From Periplaneta americana (Eukaryota > Arthropoda > Insecta > Blattodea > Blattidae): DNA of 64,000 nucleotides. A program made the position numbers and the translations under genes. The notes beneath the pieces were generated by a model. It had not been told where the DNA came from. It saw only the letters and a program-made list of their open reading frames with translations, and ran no database searches. This document shows, one piece after another, positions 21,156 through 36,100 of this stretch (the first letter of the stretch is position 1; every line of letters begins with the position of its first letter). The stretch lies in contig NC_091121.1 in the NCBI RefSeq assembly GCF_040183065.1, forward strand, positions 66,315,787 through 66,379,786. The letters run 5' to 3'.

Positions 21156-24100
21156 GGATATTAAGTCATTCCAACTAAGGTGTGAATTGCATTGCTGTGG
21201 TTCAGTAATAATTGTCTGCTACCATCACTGGATTTTTCGTTTTCCTAATATTTTCCAATATGTTGCTATAATTTACTTCTCAGGTCGTCTCTTCTCATTC
21301 AGCACACGAACTCACCATTGCTGAACAACCACTTGAATTAGAAGATCATAAAATAAAGTATTAATAAAATCGAAGTAAATTCATAATGAAAAGCGTTCAT
21401 CCACTCCACCCCATTCCATTCCTGAATATAAAAATACCTCTAAAAATTAATCAAAAACTTCATAAATTATTTTTATTAAATGTCTGCTCGTTGATATTTA
21501 GGCCCTAATATTGAGCAGTTCACAGTGATGTCATTAGCTCTTTTGCACTCCAATATTTAGCAGGAAGACTGGAAAATTGAGTAAAAGTTGGAAAATGAAG
21601 AAGACTGTCTTGATCCATATACTTATTAAGATATCAGAAAGTGCATGTAGAAGATTTTACAATGTGTAAAAGTTGATTGAGGCAATCATGACCTGTAAGT
21701 AGGCCTAATCTGAAAAATATCACCGCATAACATCTTCCTATTTTTCATTTGCTTTCAAAGCATTTAATTTTTTTATTAAATCATGTTCTGGTCACGTTAT
21801 ACTTTCAATAGAATTTTGCGAGGGTCATGTTATACTTTCAATAGAATTTTGCGACATAGGTATAATAATTTTGCTACCTTTCTTGGCCAAAAAATTAGCT
21901 GCCTCATTAGGCCCTATCTCCCACTCTGCAAGGCGCATAGATTCACTGAAGTACCAATCGTTTATTTAATTTGGCCAGTCGTCTTAAAATTTTACCACAA
22001 TTTAGAATACCGAGTATTTTTTCTGTTGCATCAGATGTTATAGCAAGAATAGATGCTTTGAATCTGATAATAGGCCTATCACAGTCTTCTCAAATTTATC
22101 AATTTGATATTGCAGAAGATTTTGTAAGCTAGAAAGAATAACTAAAATTTCACCATTAAAATTACTAGGCCTTATGTTGTTATGGCAATGGCTTCATTGC
22201 CAGATGCAAGGCACTAGACAACAACATGTTTGAATCTAATGCTCAATAAAAGGATAAGGGGAACATATTGCACCAGTACTGCCATGATTTTGGTATAAAA
22301 TATAAAGCCACTTACTGACAGGATAATTAAAATTTATCATTTGTAATGATGAGTAACAATTTTAAAATGTATTTTTGTAACATCTTCTGTTGAAATTAAA
22401 TAATATTCAGTATAAATAACTCTAAAGAATTGTCTTTTATTAATAAAGTTTCCTTTAATTGGGGAACTTGTAATTTCTGTTTGATTTCTCGAACCAGAGT
22501 TAGAAAGCTGTCCGAACAGGTGATTGTCCTGGCCAGTTATAACGTAGGATCCCTCTGATTCTAGTCCACAAATTTTCATTCTGATTCATATCAGGTGAAT
22601 TTAGAGGCCAGTCTGCGAGGTCGACATCAGGTGTCCTCGCAAACCAGCTTTGAATCTGGTTGGTGGTGTGTACTGGGTGATTATCCTGCTGGAAAGAAAA
22701 TGTTCCTTCTGGATGTCGTTCTCACGCGGAAGAGATCATTACATTTGCCAAAATGTGTTGATAAACTTCTGCCATAAACCAATCATGGACGAGTCCAGAA
22801 GTCAGTAAAAATAAACTATAATTGAAAAAAATTAATCAACAACATATACAAAAACAATTAATTAATTTTAACATAAAAAATAAAATAAAATCAAAATAAT
22901 AATTTATATGATATTTCCTGCCATACACCCCCAACACGCAACACTCACGCAACCCAACCTGTTAAGTTGTCTCACGAAGCATTCATCATTCTGTGGTCAT
23001 CCTACAATAAACTGGGGAGACAATTACCTCGGAGAAAATTCCATTTCTTCAGTAAAAGTTCTGTTGGTGCTATACATGCTTGACAGTTCACAATATGCCC
23101 AATCTTCAAATGTTCCTTCCCCACAGCTCGACGATATGTTATGCCACACTCTCTAAACCATTCTCCTCATGGTATGTGGGGAATTGGGAAAGTTGAATGC
23201 CATCTTGAGTGCAGAGGCAATTCTAAATGGGTGGTTTTCAACTTCTCTCAATAACACGGCAACCAAACAGGAATGGGATGATTCACAGCTTCACCATTCT
23301 TGAGAAAAAAGTTTAGCCCATCCTTTAGCAGTCGACAAAGGGACTCCAATGTGGACTTATCTACGTTACTGAAACTGATAGTACCAGATGACATAATATA
23401 TGGTTTTCCTTTTTATAGTTGCTTCGATTGATTTTGTATTTATCAATTTTATTATTATTTCACTTTTCAGAGGTCCTGACTTATCTAAAATCAACCCTCC
23501 ATTCGACTTTATAACATTTCAGACCCTTAAACAAAATACAGCAAATTTAAATGGTTTAATTGTGTGTCACTTGGTGAACTAAATTGTTGGCGGCCCATAT
23601 TTTTGCTGCAAATTGTACATACGGCTTAGCCTACATTATGAAGTAAAACACTAAATATTGTAACCAGTGTGTATGAAATATTTAAATTAATAACTGACCT
23701 AAGTGGAACATTCGAAAGAATATTTCTCATTACGTAACCATCATATATTTATAGTATTACTATGGGTTTTACTGATTGATTGTCGGTAAAATTGATTGAT
23801 AAAGAAGGAAATATTTTTGTTTTATTTATATGATAAGTATGTTGTTAACTAATGCTCAGTTCTTGGCAATAAAGCCATTAACTCTCTTGCTCTCCAATAT
23901 TTATACCACTCAGCAAAATGTGTAACCATTTTAACATAACCACCAAATTTTTATTTTATGACGGTTTTATCACCTACACGCAATGCTCCAAACTATTTGG
24001 AGGACCACACCTGCCATTGGTTAGTAGGTCCATATGATCTATCTGGGAGGATTGTTAGACAACTCCACCGACTATATCCCCTCTTCACTACATAGGGGAT

Positions 24101-27100
24101 GCTTATGCATTCTCTGGCAGATCAGTATGCTGAAATGGCATTTCCTCCATTTTTTATGGAATAGTTATAGCGCTATGAATGAGTCATTTGATATGTAAGC
24201 CTATAATAAAGCTATTAAAACATTCATATTTAACATTAATTCTGTGAGTATTCTTCTGCTTACTGTCTGTGAATATCTCTGGTCACAAGGTATGAATTGC
24301 CTTGAGCATGGAGTATCCTTTTGATGATAGAACTATTACAACCATATGTGGAAAATTTGTAAAATCCGTCCTCATTTGGCCATGCAACTAATTCTATTAC
24401 TTCGAAGGCTTTGAGACTCACTTCTTAACAATATTAAGTTTATGCATAAATAAGTTGATGTGTATAGTATTTGTTATATCTGTTGCCAGCAGATGTTAAG
24501 TTGTATGTAAAATAGTGTTTTGAAATTTGTCTTATGCGTTAATATTAACTGACTTTGAAATATAGTTAGACATACAATTTATATAGTAGGCCTACTTGTT
24601 CCGAATATTAGAAAGTCCATAATAATATGAAGAGCATCAGTTGTAGGCCTACTGCTAACAGTAACATCTTTAATAGCTTTATCAGCAAGTAGGAGGAAGA
24701 GGAGTTGGAAGAGAAGAAGAAGAAGGAGAAGAAGAAGAAGAAGAGAAAGAGAAAATAAAGAATAAAAGAAAGAGGGAAAATGTGACAATGGAAACATTGA
24801 TTATATTCATGATAGCAGTAGTGATGGCCTTGTCAAGGTCTATGAATAGAAATAATTTATAAAAGGAAAAAAGTTGAGTCTGTACTCCTTTGGAAATCAT
24901 CTAACAGTTTGAAGAGACCATTGGTGCTGCCTAGGGACTGGCAAATGGGGCTCATGCTCTAAAGCTGCACCTGAGTGTGGGTTTGAATCCTGCTTGGGAT
25001 AATTAAGTGATTGGGGTTTTTATCCGAGATTGCCTGTAACTGTAAAGTGAATGCCAGGTAATTCTGTGGCAAATCTCGGACTCATCTCGCCTGGATACTA
25101 TTTCGCTATAACCATTCCAAAGGCATTTGGTAATGTCTAGGGACCTGATTTTTGGCGAAATAAAACTCGTGATTTCACTGCTACAGGCCTACATCTATTT
25201 CGGTGGATATTTCGTGAAATAAATAGTAATTTAGCGTATATTTTCCATTATCAAGTTTTATTGTGGATACCTGTGGATAACTCTTCTCCTGTTCACCATT
25301 CCTTCCAGTGCATCCTTCAGTAGGCAGTTTCTTCTCAGCCAGTGACCCAACCAATTTCTTTTCCTTTTCCTGATCAGTTTCAGCATCATTCTTTCTTCAC
25401 CCACTCTTTCCAACACAGCTTTTCATTTCTTATTCTTTCTGTCCACTTCACACATTCCATTCTTCTCCATATCCACATTTCAAATGCTTCTATTCACTTC
25501 TCTTCACTTCGTCATAATGTCTTTGTTTCTGCCCCATACAATGCCACACTCCATACAAAGCATTCCACTAGTCTCTTCCTTAGTTATTTTTCCAGAGCTC
25601 TGCAGAAGATGCTCCTTTTTCTATTAAAAGCTTTCTTGGCCATTGCTATCCTCCTTTTGACTTCCTGGCAGCAGCTCATGTTATTGCTTACTGCTTGCTC
25701 TACTGCCTCATTTAGAATTTTTACATGTATACTTTATACATGTTTATACTAATGTACTAGACAAATGGTAAATATATTATTTTGGTGTATATTCATATTC
25801 TCTTGAGGAAAGTTCTGTTAGGAAGTAGTGTGTGTATGTACTTAAGGGAATGTGTACATTGTTCCTTTCTTATTATACAGAGTACAAGAAGAAAATATTA
25901 TGATGGTTGCAAAAAACTCGATTTCAAGATTTTCACGGAAGTACAGTTTTCAACATTTCCTGTTTCCGAAATAGAGGTTTTGGGCTTGCCATCGATCTGT
26001 GTTGTCAGGCTGTGTTTAGAAATTTCTTTTAAACTATTTGACAGATTTGTTTATATTTAGTACCTACTTAGAAGCGATTTTATCTGGAAATGCACATTAA
26101 ATGTAATAACTTACTTACAAATGGCTTTCAGAGAACCTGGAGGTTCATTGTCGCCCTCACATAAGCCCGCCATCAGTCCATATTCTGAGCAAGATTAAGC
26201 CAGTCACTAACATCATATCCCACCTCCCTCAAATCCATTTTAATATTATCTCCCATCTACATCTCGACCTCCTCAAAGGTCTTTTTCCCTTAAGTCTCCC
26301 AACTGATACTCTGTTTGCATTTCTAGATTCATCCATATGTTAAATGTAAAAACTTCTAATGAAAAATTGGATGGATATTTTATGCAGTTTAGTTCATACT
26401 AAATGAGACCATTTTTTTCGTTGGTTTGTTGTACTTCGTAGAAATAAAATGAAACACTACATTCCATATTGCACGAAGATTGATTTTCTAAATGAAATAA
26501 AATACTTGACATAGAATCATTTCCAGTTTTCGTAATGATTTCACTCTGAATTCGTACTGCTGCCAACACAAAAGACCATATAAGTATGGGCTTGTACCAG
26601 AAAGGGACGCTCTTTCTCAAAGACATAACAGTCATTAATTGTGAATGTCCCTAGTTTTGTGTGAGAATTTCTGTAGAATAAATTATTTTTACAACAGTCT
26701 GATTGAAAGCAGGCTACTGTTATTTATTTGAAAAGAAGGAAATTTGCATAGAACGTCATAAACCACTAATATCTTTTACAAGTTAAATTGATTTTAAATG
26801 TCGATTCTTGTAAATAAAAACTTAATATCAGATATGTTTTTATGTAAAAATTTTTAAAATTATTTAAACCTTACAATTTATAGAGTTAAATATCTAACTT
26901 TTTAAGATATAAATTACTTTTGTGTGCAGTTCTTAAATAAACCTTTATCTGTTTATTTGAATGCATAGTAAGTGATTTCCTTGATGTCTGTATTTTGAAT
27001 AATAGTTCAAGAACAAAGTAGGCCTAATATACTCATATGTATGAGTCATTGTATTGTAGTAATTGTAGACAAATATTAATGTCTTAAACATGAAAATAGT

Positions 27101-30100
27101 ATTGTCTTAATTTGCGCTGACATTTTGCATATGTAAAAACGGCGCAAGATTTTGTGTAAAAGAGGAGACTGTATTTAATGTTTTATAACTGTTCTTGTCC
27201 CATTGCTAATAATTGATTACTTAAGTGTTAGCACAAAGGGCGGTTTACTTGCTTTTGTCTATCTGGCTGCCCACCTGTTTGCTTGCTCAACCACCTACAT
27301 TCCCACTCTCCTGCTTTTCCCACATAGTTGCTCACTGTTTGTTCCCACGTCCGCCTACTTGCCTGTCACCTACTCATGTGATCATAAATCGTACCTTTTA
27401 GAGTGATCAATTTACCAAGAATTTCCCTGTTAAACTGAACAAAATATTGTAACTTTTATTTTACCATGGATTTTGAAAACAAATATTAAAATTATTGAGT
27501 TTCATATTATTTAAGAAATGGATAGCAACATGTTAAATATCGTCAGTGTAACTTAACTCATATATTTACATTGTTAATTCCGGAGCACTTCAAGGTTCAT
27601 ATCTTGGCTCACTATTCTTCTTGATTTATACAGTATTATCTAATAATTTGTCTAAAGTAATTAAATATTGGTCCACACCTATGGAGTAACAGCGCATCTG
27701 GCCGCGAAACCAGGTGGCCTGGGTTCGATTCCTGGCTGGAGCAAGTTACCTAGTTGAGGTTTTTCCAGTGTTTTCCCTCAACCCAATATGAGCAAATGCT
27801 GGGTAACTTTCGGTGTTGGATCCTGGACTCATTTCACCGGCATTATCACCTTCATCTCATTCAGACGCTAATTAACTTAAAATGTTGATAAAGCATCGTA
27901 AAATAACCTACTAAAATAAAATAAAAAAGTAATTAAATATTCAAAATGTTTACTTTATGCTGACTTTTAAATTAATGGAAAATATGTCTGATTTAGAATT
28001 TTTGAAAATTGATATTAACAATGTTTATCAATGGATATTAAATAATGGGTTAAATGTTAATATAAAAAAATTTTATATGTCTATACAAGGCTAATATACA
28101 ATGAATAATGAACCATTACAACGAATTATATTGTGTAAAAGATCTAGATATAACTTGCTTACTTACAAATGGCTTTTAAGGAACCTGGAGGTTCATTGCC
28201 ACCCTCACATAAGCCTGCCATTGATCCCTATTCTAATCAAAATTAATTCAGTCTCTACCATCATATTCCACCTCCCTCAAATCTATTTTTATATTATCCT
28301 ACCTATACGTCTTGGTCTCCCCAAAGGTCTTTTCCCCTCCAGCCTCCCAACTAACACTCTATATGCATTTCTGGATATGCCCATATGTGCTACATGCCCT
28401 GCCCATCCCAAACGTCTGGATTTAATATTCATATTTATTTCAGGTGAAGAATACAATGCATGCAGTTCTGTGTTGTGCAACTTTCTCTATTCTCCTGTAA
28501 CTTTATCCCTCTTAGCCACAAATATTTTCCTAAGCAACTATTAATAATAATTTCACTTTTCATAATCACGTATTTAATATAACAAATAATGCTTTAAAAA
28601 TCTGGGATTTGTTATTACAGTAACTTAAAAAATTTACAAAACATTTCGACTTCGACCTTTCTTTTTAATTGTCATATTCACTCTAAATTGGAACATGCCG
28701 AAGTACTGTAATTTGGTCTCCCTTTTGTAAATCGCATAGTAATCAAATTGAACAATTCGAAAACGATTTTCAAAATACCTTTATTTAAAAATATATATAT
28801 TATTTGGGCTTCCATAACAAAAATTTCGTACAGCAGTCTACTTACTGAACTTAATTTAATATCTGTCAGTCCTAGATCATTTGCTGAACTTTCATTGTAA
28901 AAAATGTTCAATAGTCTAACATCAAATTTAAGAAATCGTCAATTGTTACATTACAAAAAAACCAAATACCTCTTCACATAAAAATTCACCAGTATTGAAA
29001 ATGTGTTCAAAATTCAATGAAATATTATGTAAGACATGAGATCTAAATTTCAGCATTTCTGACATTAAATACAAGCATTTTCTTATTAAAATATTGAAGA
29101 TAGTTGATTTAAAATAATATTGCTATCTATTTGTTAATCTGGAATTTTCATTTATACTTTTATACTTTATACTTTTACCAGTGAAGTGATGCCAGTATAC
29201 AGTGATTCCCAAAGTGTGGATCACTACCCCTTGGGAGTTGTGTAGAGAGTTGAGGGTGAGTTAGCGAGATGATTTACAAAATAAAACAAAAAATAACTTG
29301 TACTTATTTATAAACATAAATATAAACAAGCTGAACATAACAATAAAAAGATGTTTCAGTAGTTTTGAAGTAAAGAGTAATTAATGCCATAAATGTGCCT
29401 TCTTTCAAGATAGTAGCTTCTCAAATTTCTGAACACTATACTCGATACACATGCACTCATATAATTTTAAATATCAAGGATATTTCTGGCTTTTGATGGC
29501 AACCATAGATTAAAAATTTGTTTTGCGTAAATACGAGTTTGCAATTGCTGTCAAAAATTTAGAGCTTCTTTTGCATGCTTGAGGTATTCTTGCATTCTTT
29601 TGATCCAAAAATGGTCTATGCTCTGTGGAAAAAAAAAAGTGTAGTTTCAACATTCAATCAATGAGTCTTTCCGTAAATTTTTTTGGAATATCAGCCAGTT
29701 GAACGCAACTACCTAAAAAAAGGGATTCAGTATCCATCTGTGACTGTCATAATTGTTTCGAATTTCTTCCGGAAAATACTCAAAAAGCTGTTGTTTAAAA
29801 ATGTGCAAACTTAATTGCATATCCATAAAAAAAAAACAGTATTTTTGGTATCATATGGTACGTACTAGTAGCTAAATTTTCCATAAGTTTCTAATACATA
29901 AGAATGAGTCAAATGTCTTTGTGTCAAGTGATGTCAAGTTTTCTTATAAATCCGTCGATTTTATCTCTGGCTGTTTTTATGTTAACACCTTGGCCTTGCA
30001 AACTACTATTCAAAGTATATAAGTGTTCAAAAAATACATCGGCAAAGTAAGCCAGTCTAAGAAACCAAAGAGAATTGGGAAATAGGTTTGCATATTCCAA

Positions 30101-33100
30101 TTTCTCGCCTTTCAGGTGTTTGCACATTAAAAGTTGGGTTGTTTCCATTGGTTGTGAGTAAAATTATCGTTGTTTTCGATTTTACAGGGATTTGTATTTT
30201 TTTAGTTGGTTATTTAACGATGCTTTATCAACTACTAGGTTATTTAGCGTTGAAGGGATTGGTGATGGCGAAATGGGGCCGAGAATTCCCCATAGATTAC
30301 CTGTCTTTTGCCTTACAGTTGGGAAAAACTTTGGAAAAAAAACTCAACCTGGTAATCAGCCCAAGTGGGAATGGAACCTGCGCCTGAGCGCAACTCTGGA
30401 TTGGGAGGCAAGCACCTCAGCTGACCGAGCTATAGTGGTGGCTTGATTTATAGTTTTCAAATGAGGTTAAGTAAAACACGGTAGTGGGGTGTCACAAACA
30501 AATGTCTTGCCAGAAGTGGGTCGAATGTTCAAAAAGTTTGGGAAACACTGCTCTTATATCATGTGGCGACTGCTTGACCAGCGAAATCAACCCTTGTAAG
30601 GTCATTAAGCTCAATTTGTCTATTATTCGACATTGGTTTGTCATTGAAGTGCTTTAGATTGTTTTTCGTTTCTGTTGTTTTTAATTTATATTAAGTTCAT
30701 TTATTTTAGATGAGGGAGAGTATTGTAGTGCGAAACTTAAGTATATGAATGTAGTTACAATTTGCTGTACCGTATATAATAGAAACTCTGAAAAAATGGG
30801 ACAGCAGAAGTTCCTTGAAAACTAACTACTGAATCTTCAATTGCAAAATATTCGCTTACAAATATTTACGTTTTATAAATTGTACAGTCATAATAAGAAT
30901 TGTATTTTCTTTAACTGATAGATAGTAATATAATTGTCAGAGGGTTTGTTGTTGCAGGAATGCGATGTGGTGCTCATGTTCCCTTCTGGAGCACAGGACT
31001 TCACACTCATGTGGTTACTGTCTCGACTGCGGGCCGGTACACCAGGTCTTGTGGTGCATGTCCGACATCATGCTTCATCTGACAGCTATGGTTTTTATTT
31101 GACAGCGCCATTCAGCGTGTGAGTACATTGTAAACCTTCAGATTTTACTGTTACTTTACGTAAAATAGCATTTTTATTAGTTACTGCATAAAATACATAA
31201 TGGGAGAATATGTGTCATGTGTATGACATCGTTTATTCTAAACTATGAATCATAATCTAGATTAAGAGATGTAGCTGGCATCAGAACTTTACATGGCTTG
31301 TATTCTGTCTTAATAAATTTTACAGTTTAACATTTGATAGAAAATATCTGTCTAAATTACAAAGACTGAATGGTGCAAATGTAAGTTGCTGGTTTAGTCT
31401 GTTGAAGGCTGCTGAAGAGGTACATCTTCCAAAAACATTACGCTCAGAATATGGAGGAGGGCTCAAGGAGTTTGTGCAGCAGGAGATGTCTTACTTCGAA
31501 GGGACTGAAAACGAACGAGAGTTCTTCACAACACAGGAACGTCAGTGGCTGGTACTTCACCTACTGCAGACACTAAAGGCTGGTCCAGGTGATCAGGTGG
31601 GCGGATTGAAGCTCATCGAAGGACAAGCAATAGGTACATCAGAATTTTTTTTTTCTTTCCCTATAGTTATTTCTTACAACATGGATGTAAATGGAGATAT
31701 GCCTGTATTATTGACTTAAGAATAAAATACTTAGAATGAAACAAAAATATATATTTTATTAGAAAAACAATGTTTTTCACCAGTGTACAGTTGTTCCAGA
31801 AAAAAAAATGGCTTGCCTGAATTTGCTGTTCCAGATTCAATGCATTGAGCATGCTCAGTGCTTCAAAACATTGATACACATGACATCGCATTGGCAGTTA
31901 TTTAAATTCGTATTACTTTGTTTATTGTCGTAACTCGAAATGCATTTGAAAAGATGCAATGAAAATTTATCTGTTCTTAATAATAGATGAAAATTTATAA
32001 ATTGTGCAGTAAATAAAATGATGATAAACGAAATTAACCTACATAATTAATTTAAAAAAAGCTCTTTCCTCAACAGTATCCGAATTAGTAGAAGAATCCA
32101 GAAAAGCTCAGATGTGTATAACTTAAGTAATTAAACCTACAACAGTAGTGTATAAAATATATACTTAAACCATTTTAACATATGTCCCTGCAGCATAGAC
32201 AAAAATTAAAAATTCAGATCTAAATATGAAATACGGTTGCTATTTTGGCTATATTGTCTACCTTTTCACTGTTTGGTATCCAGTGGAATAATTGTACTTC
32301 CTCATTTAGTGTTGTAAGAGCGTATATTTTTTCCAGAAAATACACTGTAGTGATATTGTATATTCTTTCCTTAGTACCGAAATGTGTATCAGCTGGAGTG
32401 ATATCACAGGTGTTTCCACTTCATGACCTCCCTAAACTCCAAAATCTGCAGAGGAAGTGGGTACGAGCGTTTCTTCATAGACAGCCTCTAGGTAACTCGT
32501 TGGCTCCATAGTTGTCTCTTGTAATATGTTGTAATTAATTTATATTTTAAAACTTAAATCAATACAAAATACTAAATTGTATGTAATAGTGCATTAGTAA
32601 GTGCATGAGGTGTTACACTAATATCTTAGGTTGATAATGTTACTAAGTTTGACTTAGCTGCATGGGGATTCCTGTTAACCTACTAGTTTTAGTAAGATGG
32701 TAATTATATGTTAACATAATAATATGGCCCAGAATAAAGTATAATCTAACTAATATTCTACCATATCGTGGAACTTATTTCGGAACTACATACAGGTTCC
32801 TTGATGAGGGCAAATAGGTACGATCTGAAGAGTCACGTTCAGTTGTTTGGAGTCATTATCATAACAGGGGATACTAATCGTAAATAATGAGGCACTCTTC
32901 ACTATTCCTTGCTTCACATGATGGCTGTTCAGACATAGAATACTCGCAACGGAAAGTAGAAGTAATCCTGCAGAAAAATAGTTAGTTTCTTCGAAACATA
33001 GAGATCTGGGGACTAATTCATTTATTTCTTAATCTCATCCAAGAAACTAAATTTAAACAATTGTTTGAGTCGATTTCAAGTTCATCACCATTTTGTGATT

Positions 33101-36100
33101 TTGATTTGACTTGTTAACTTCTTTAGTGGAACTGAGGAAATTATTGCATCCAGAAAGCAAGTTTCCCGATTTTTTCCCCTCTTGAAAGTAAACGTAATTA
33201 GCCGTGTCAATTGCGCATGCGTAACAGATCTATGACGTATCAATCATATGCCAGCCGGACAGGTCCCGCCTGGTGCCAGTAGCGTGGCAGCAGTGGTCTG
33301 AAATGGAAGCTCTTATTCCTTCTCCCGCCGCCTGCGAGGTTCAGTTGGTGACAAAGTTCTTTAATGCACAAAGCATTGTGCCAATTGAAATTCATCGGCA
33401 GCTCTGTCAGGTCTATGGGCCGAACACCATGAGTAAGCAGATGGTGCATCGCTGGTGTAGGCAGTTTTCCAAAGATCGTCAAAGTGTCCATGATGAAGAG
33501 TGCAATGGGTGACCGTCCCTCATCAATGATGATTGTGTTGAGCTGGTGTGGCAGTGCATCATGGAGAACCATCGCTTCACGATTACGGAGCTGAGCAGCC
33601 ATTTTCCGCAGATATCACGATCCTTGTTGCATGAGATTGTCACTAAGCACCTGCTGTTCAAAAAAGTGTATGCCAGGTGGGTGCCGAAAAACCTGACACC
33701 CGAACACAAAATACAACGTTTAGGAGCAGCACTGACATTTCTACAATGGTATCACGATGACAGCGACGAGTTCCTCGACAGGATCATCATGGGCAATGAG
33801 ACTTGGATTTCGCACTTCACCCCAGAAACCAAGCAGCAGTCAATGCATTGGCGGCATAGTGGGTCTCCGGTCAGGACGAAATTCAAACAGACGCTGTCGG
33901 TACAGAAAGTGATGTGCACGGTGTTCTGGGACAGGAAGGGCATTCTGCTCATTGACTTCCTTCCAAGAGGTTAAACAGTGAACGCTGACCATTACTGTGA
34001 AACACTCGAAAATTGCGACGTGCCATTCAAAACAAGAGGCGTGGAATGCTTACTGCAGGTGTTGTGCTCCTCCATGACAATGCTCGTCCACATACGGCTC
34101 GGCGCACAGCAGCTGTTTTGACGGAATTTGGCTGGGAATTGTTTGATCATCCACCCTACAATCCTGATCTTGTTCCCAGCAATTTTCACGTTTTCTTGCA
34201 CCTCAAGAAATTCCAGTCCTCCGGTGAGTGTTTTGGCAACGACGAAGAGCTGAAGACATCTGTCACACACTGGTCCCATTCACAGGCAGCAGAGTTCTAC
34301 GACAGAGGGATACAAAAGTTGATCCCACGATACGACAAGTATCTCAATTCTGATGGTGGCTATGTTGAAAAAATAGCTGAAACATTGCTGTACCTGTTGC
34401 CAATAAATGTTTTCCTGAAAGTGTGTGTTCTTTTTTTTAAAAAAGTAGGGAAACTTACTTTCTGGATGCGCTTCGTATTTCACATATGCATCATCCCCAT
34501 ATAAATTGACTAGTAGGTACTAGTTACGAACAGAATCCGTCCAGTAGTTTACACTGACAGACAGGCAGTTGGCACATCGAGAACCACTTTTTCGGTACCA
34601 GTGACGCAAACGTTTAATTCCATGAAGATTTCAAAATCAGTATTTGGCAGCATCACAATAGTTTCTCTAATAAGAAAGTAAAAATATAATATGAAATTTC
34701 ATTGATATAACAAATCCCTTTTTTGTTGTGTTTCATCTCTACCTTTTATACCGCCTTACAATTCAGTGTGGTGTAGAGGGAGGTACTAGACAGGTACACA
34801 TTGCCAGCCTCCCTGGTCGTGTGATCAGTACAGCACAGGGCTACCACAGAGATAACACAGGACAGCACATGATCAGAAACACATGGTCAGAAAATGTATC
34901 TCTTCCATTGCCCACGCCGGGAATCAAACAAATCACTTAGATGGAAAATGCTTATGCAATACGCAGAACCAACACAGAGGACATATCAATTAATTATGAA
35001 ATATTAATATAGAGAGTAATAATGTAGATAAATAGTTGCATTGTAATGTATATGTATATTTTCAGATATAATCTTCAGTAGATAATTTTTTTTACATTTT
35101 TTGGTGATATTTTATGCATTTTTCGTTTAAGTCGTTATAAAATAAAAGTATTATAAGAATATTGTAAAAATCACTTACCAATTCATTAAATCAGATAAAT
35201 ATTTCGCATGTGTTAAACAGTACTGTATTTAAAATCCAAATGACACTCTTCTAAAAGTACTCGTGAACTTCATGAATGATTGTGGTAGTTTTTGTTTTGC
35301 TTTATGATGGGCCACTTACTAACTGTCTTGTTTGTTGTTGTGGTAACTCTTCTCTCGTGTGGAACTTTCTGATTGTAGATGAAATCTGTGATTACTTTGG
35401 GGTGAAGATAACCATGTATTTTGCCTGGCTGGGCCACTACACCACAGCTCTCATTGTGCCTGCTGTGGTTGGGTTTGTTTTCTGGGTAAGTGTGCATGCT
35501 TCGAAGCAGGTTCCAAGACACCAGACATCTTGGAATTCCGTTGAATGCATTGATTGTCGTCAAAATTCTTGACCATTGTCACAAAGGGATATTTACTTGG
35601 GCAGCTTTCTTGTTTCTGTAGAGCTCTACAACGATAAGTTATTGATTACATTATTGTAAATATAATATATCGTCATAGGTGGTATACTGATACCGATTAT
35701 TATGCTTACCATTAGACCCGAAATTCTCGGAAAGAACAATAGTACAAACACAACTAGTGAAAAGATTGAACTCACATATTTCTTGGATATCCCGAATTTA
35801 AAAGAAAACTTACAAATTAAACCAAATCCTTTAACTCTATTAAATATAGAATATAATCTAAATTTAACAGAAAAAATACTGAAATCTGAAGTAAACACTG
35901 AAATAATGAAACAGTTGTCTTTAGAGACAATTAATATTAGGTACCCTCCACAAAACTGGCTTCATTTATACACCGGCGGATCCTTGATCTCCAGAGAACA
36001 AGATGCCGGTGCAGGTGTTACGTGCTGTCTCTTCTCACTTTATAGATCTCTTGGATATGGAACAACAAGTTTTGATGGAGAAATCATTGCAATAAGTGAA

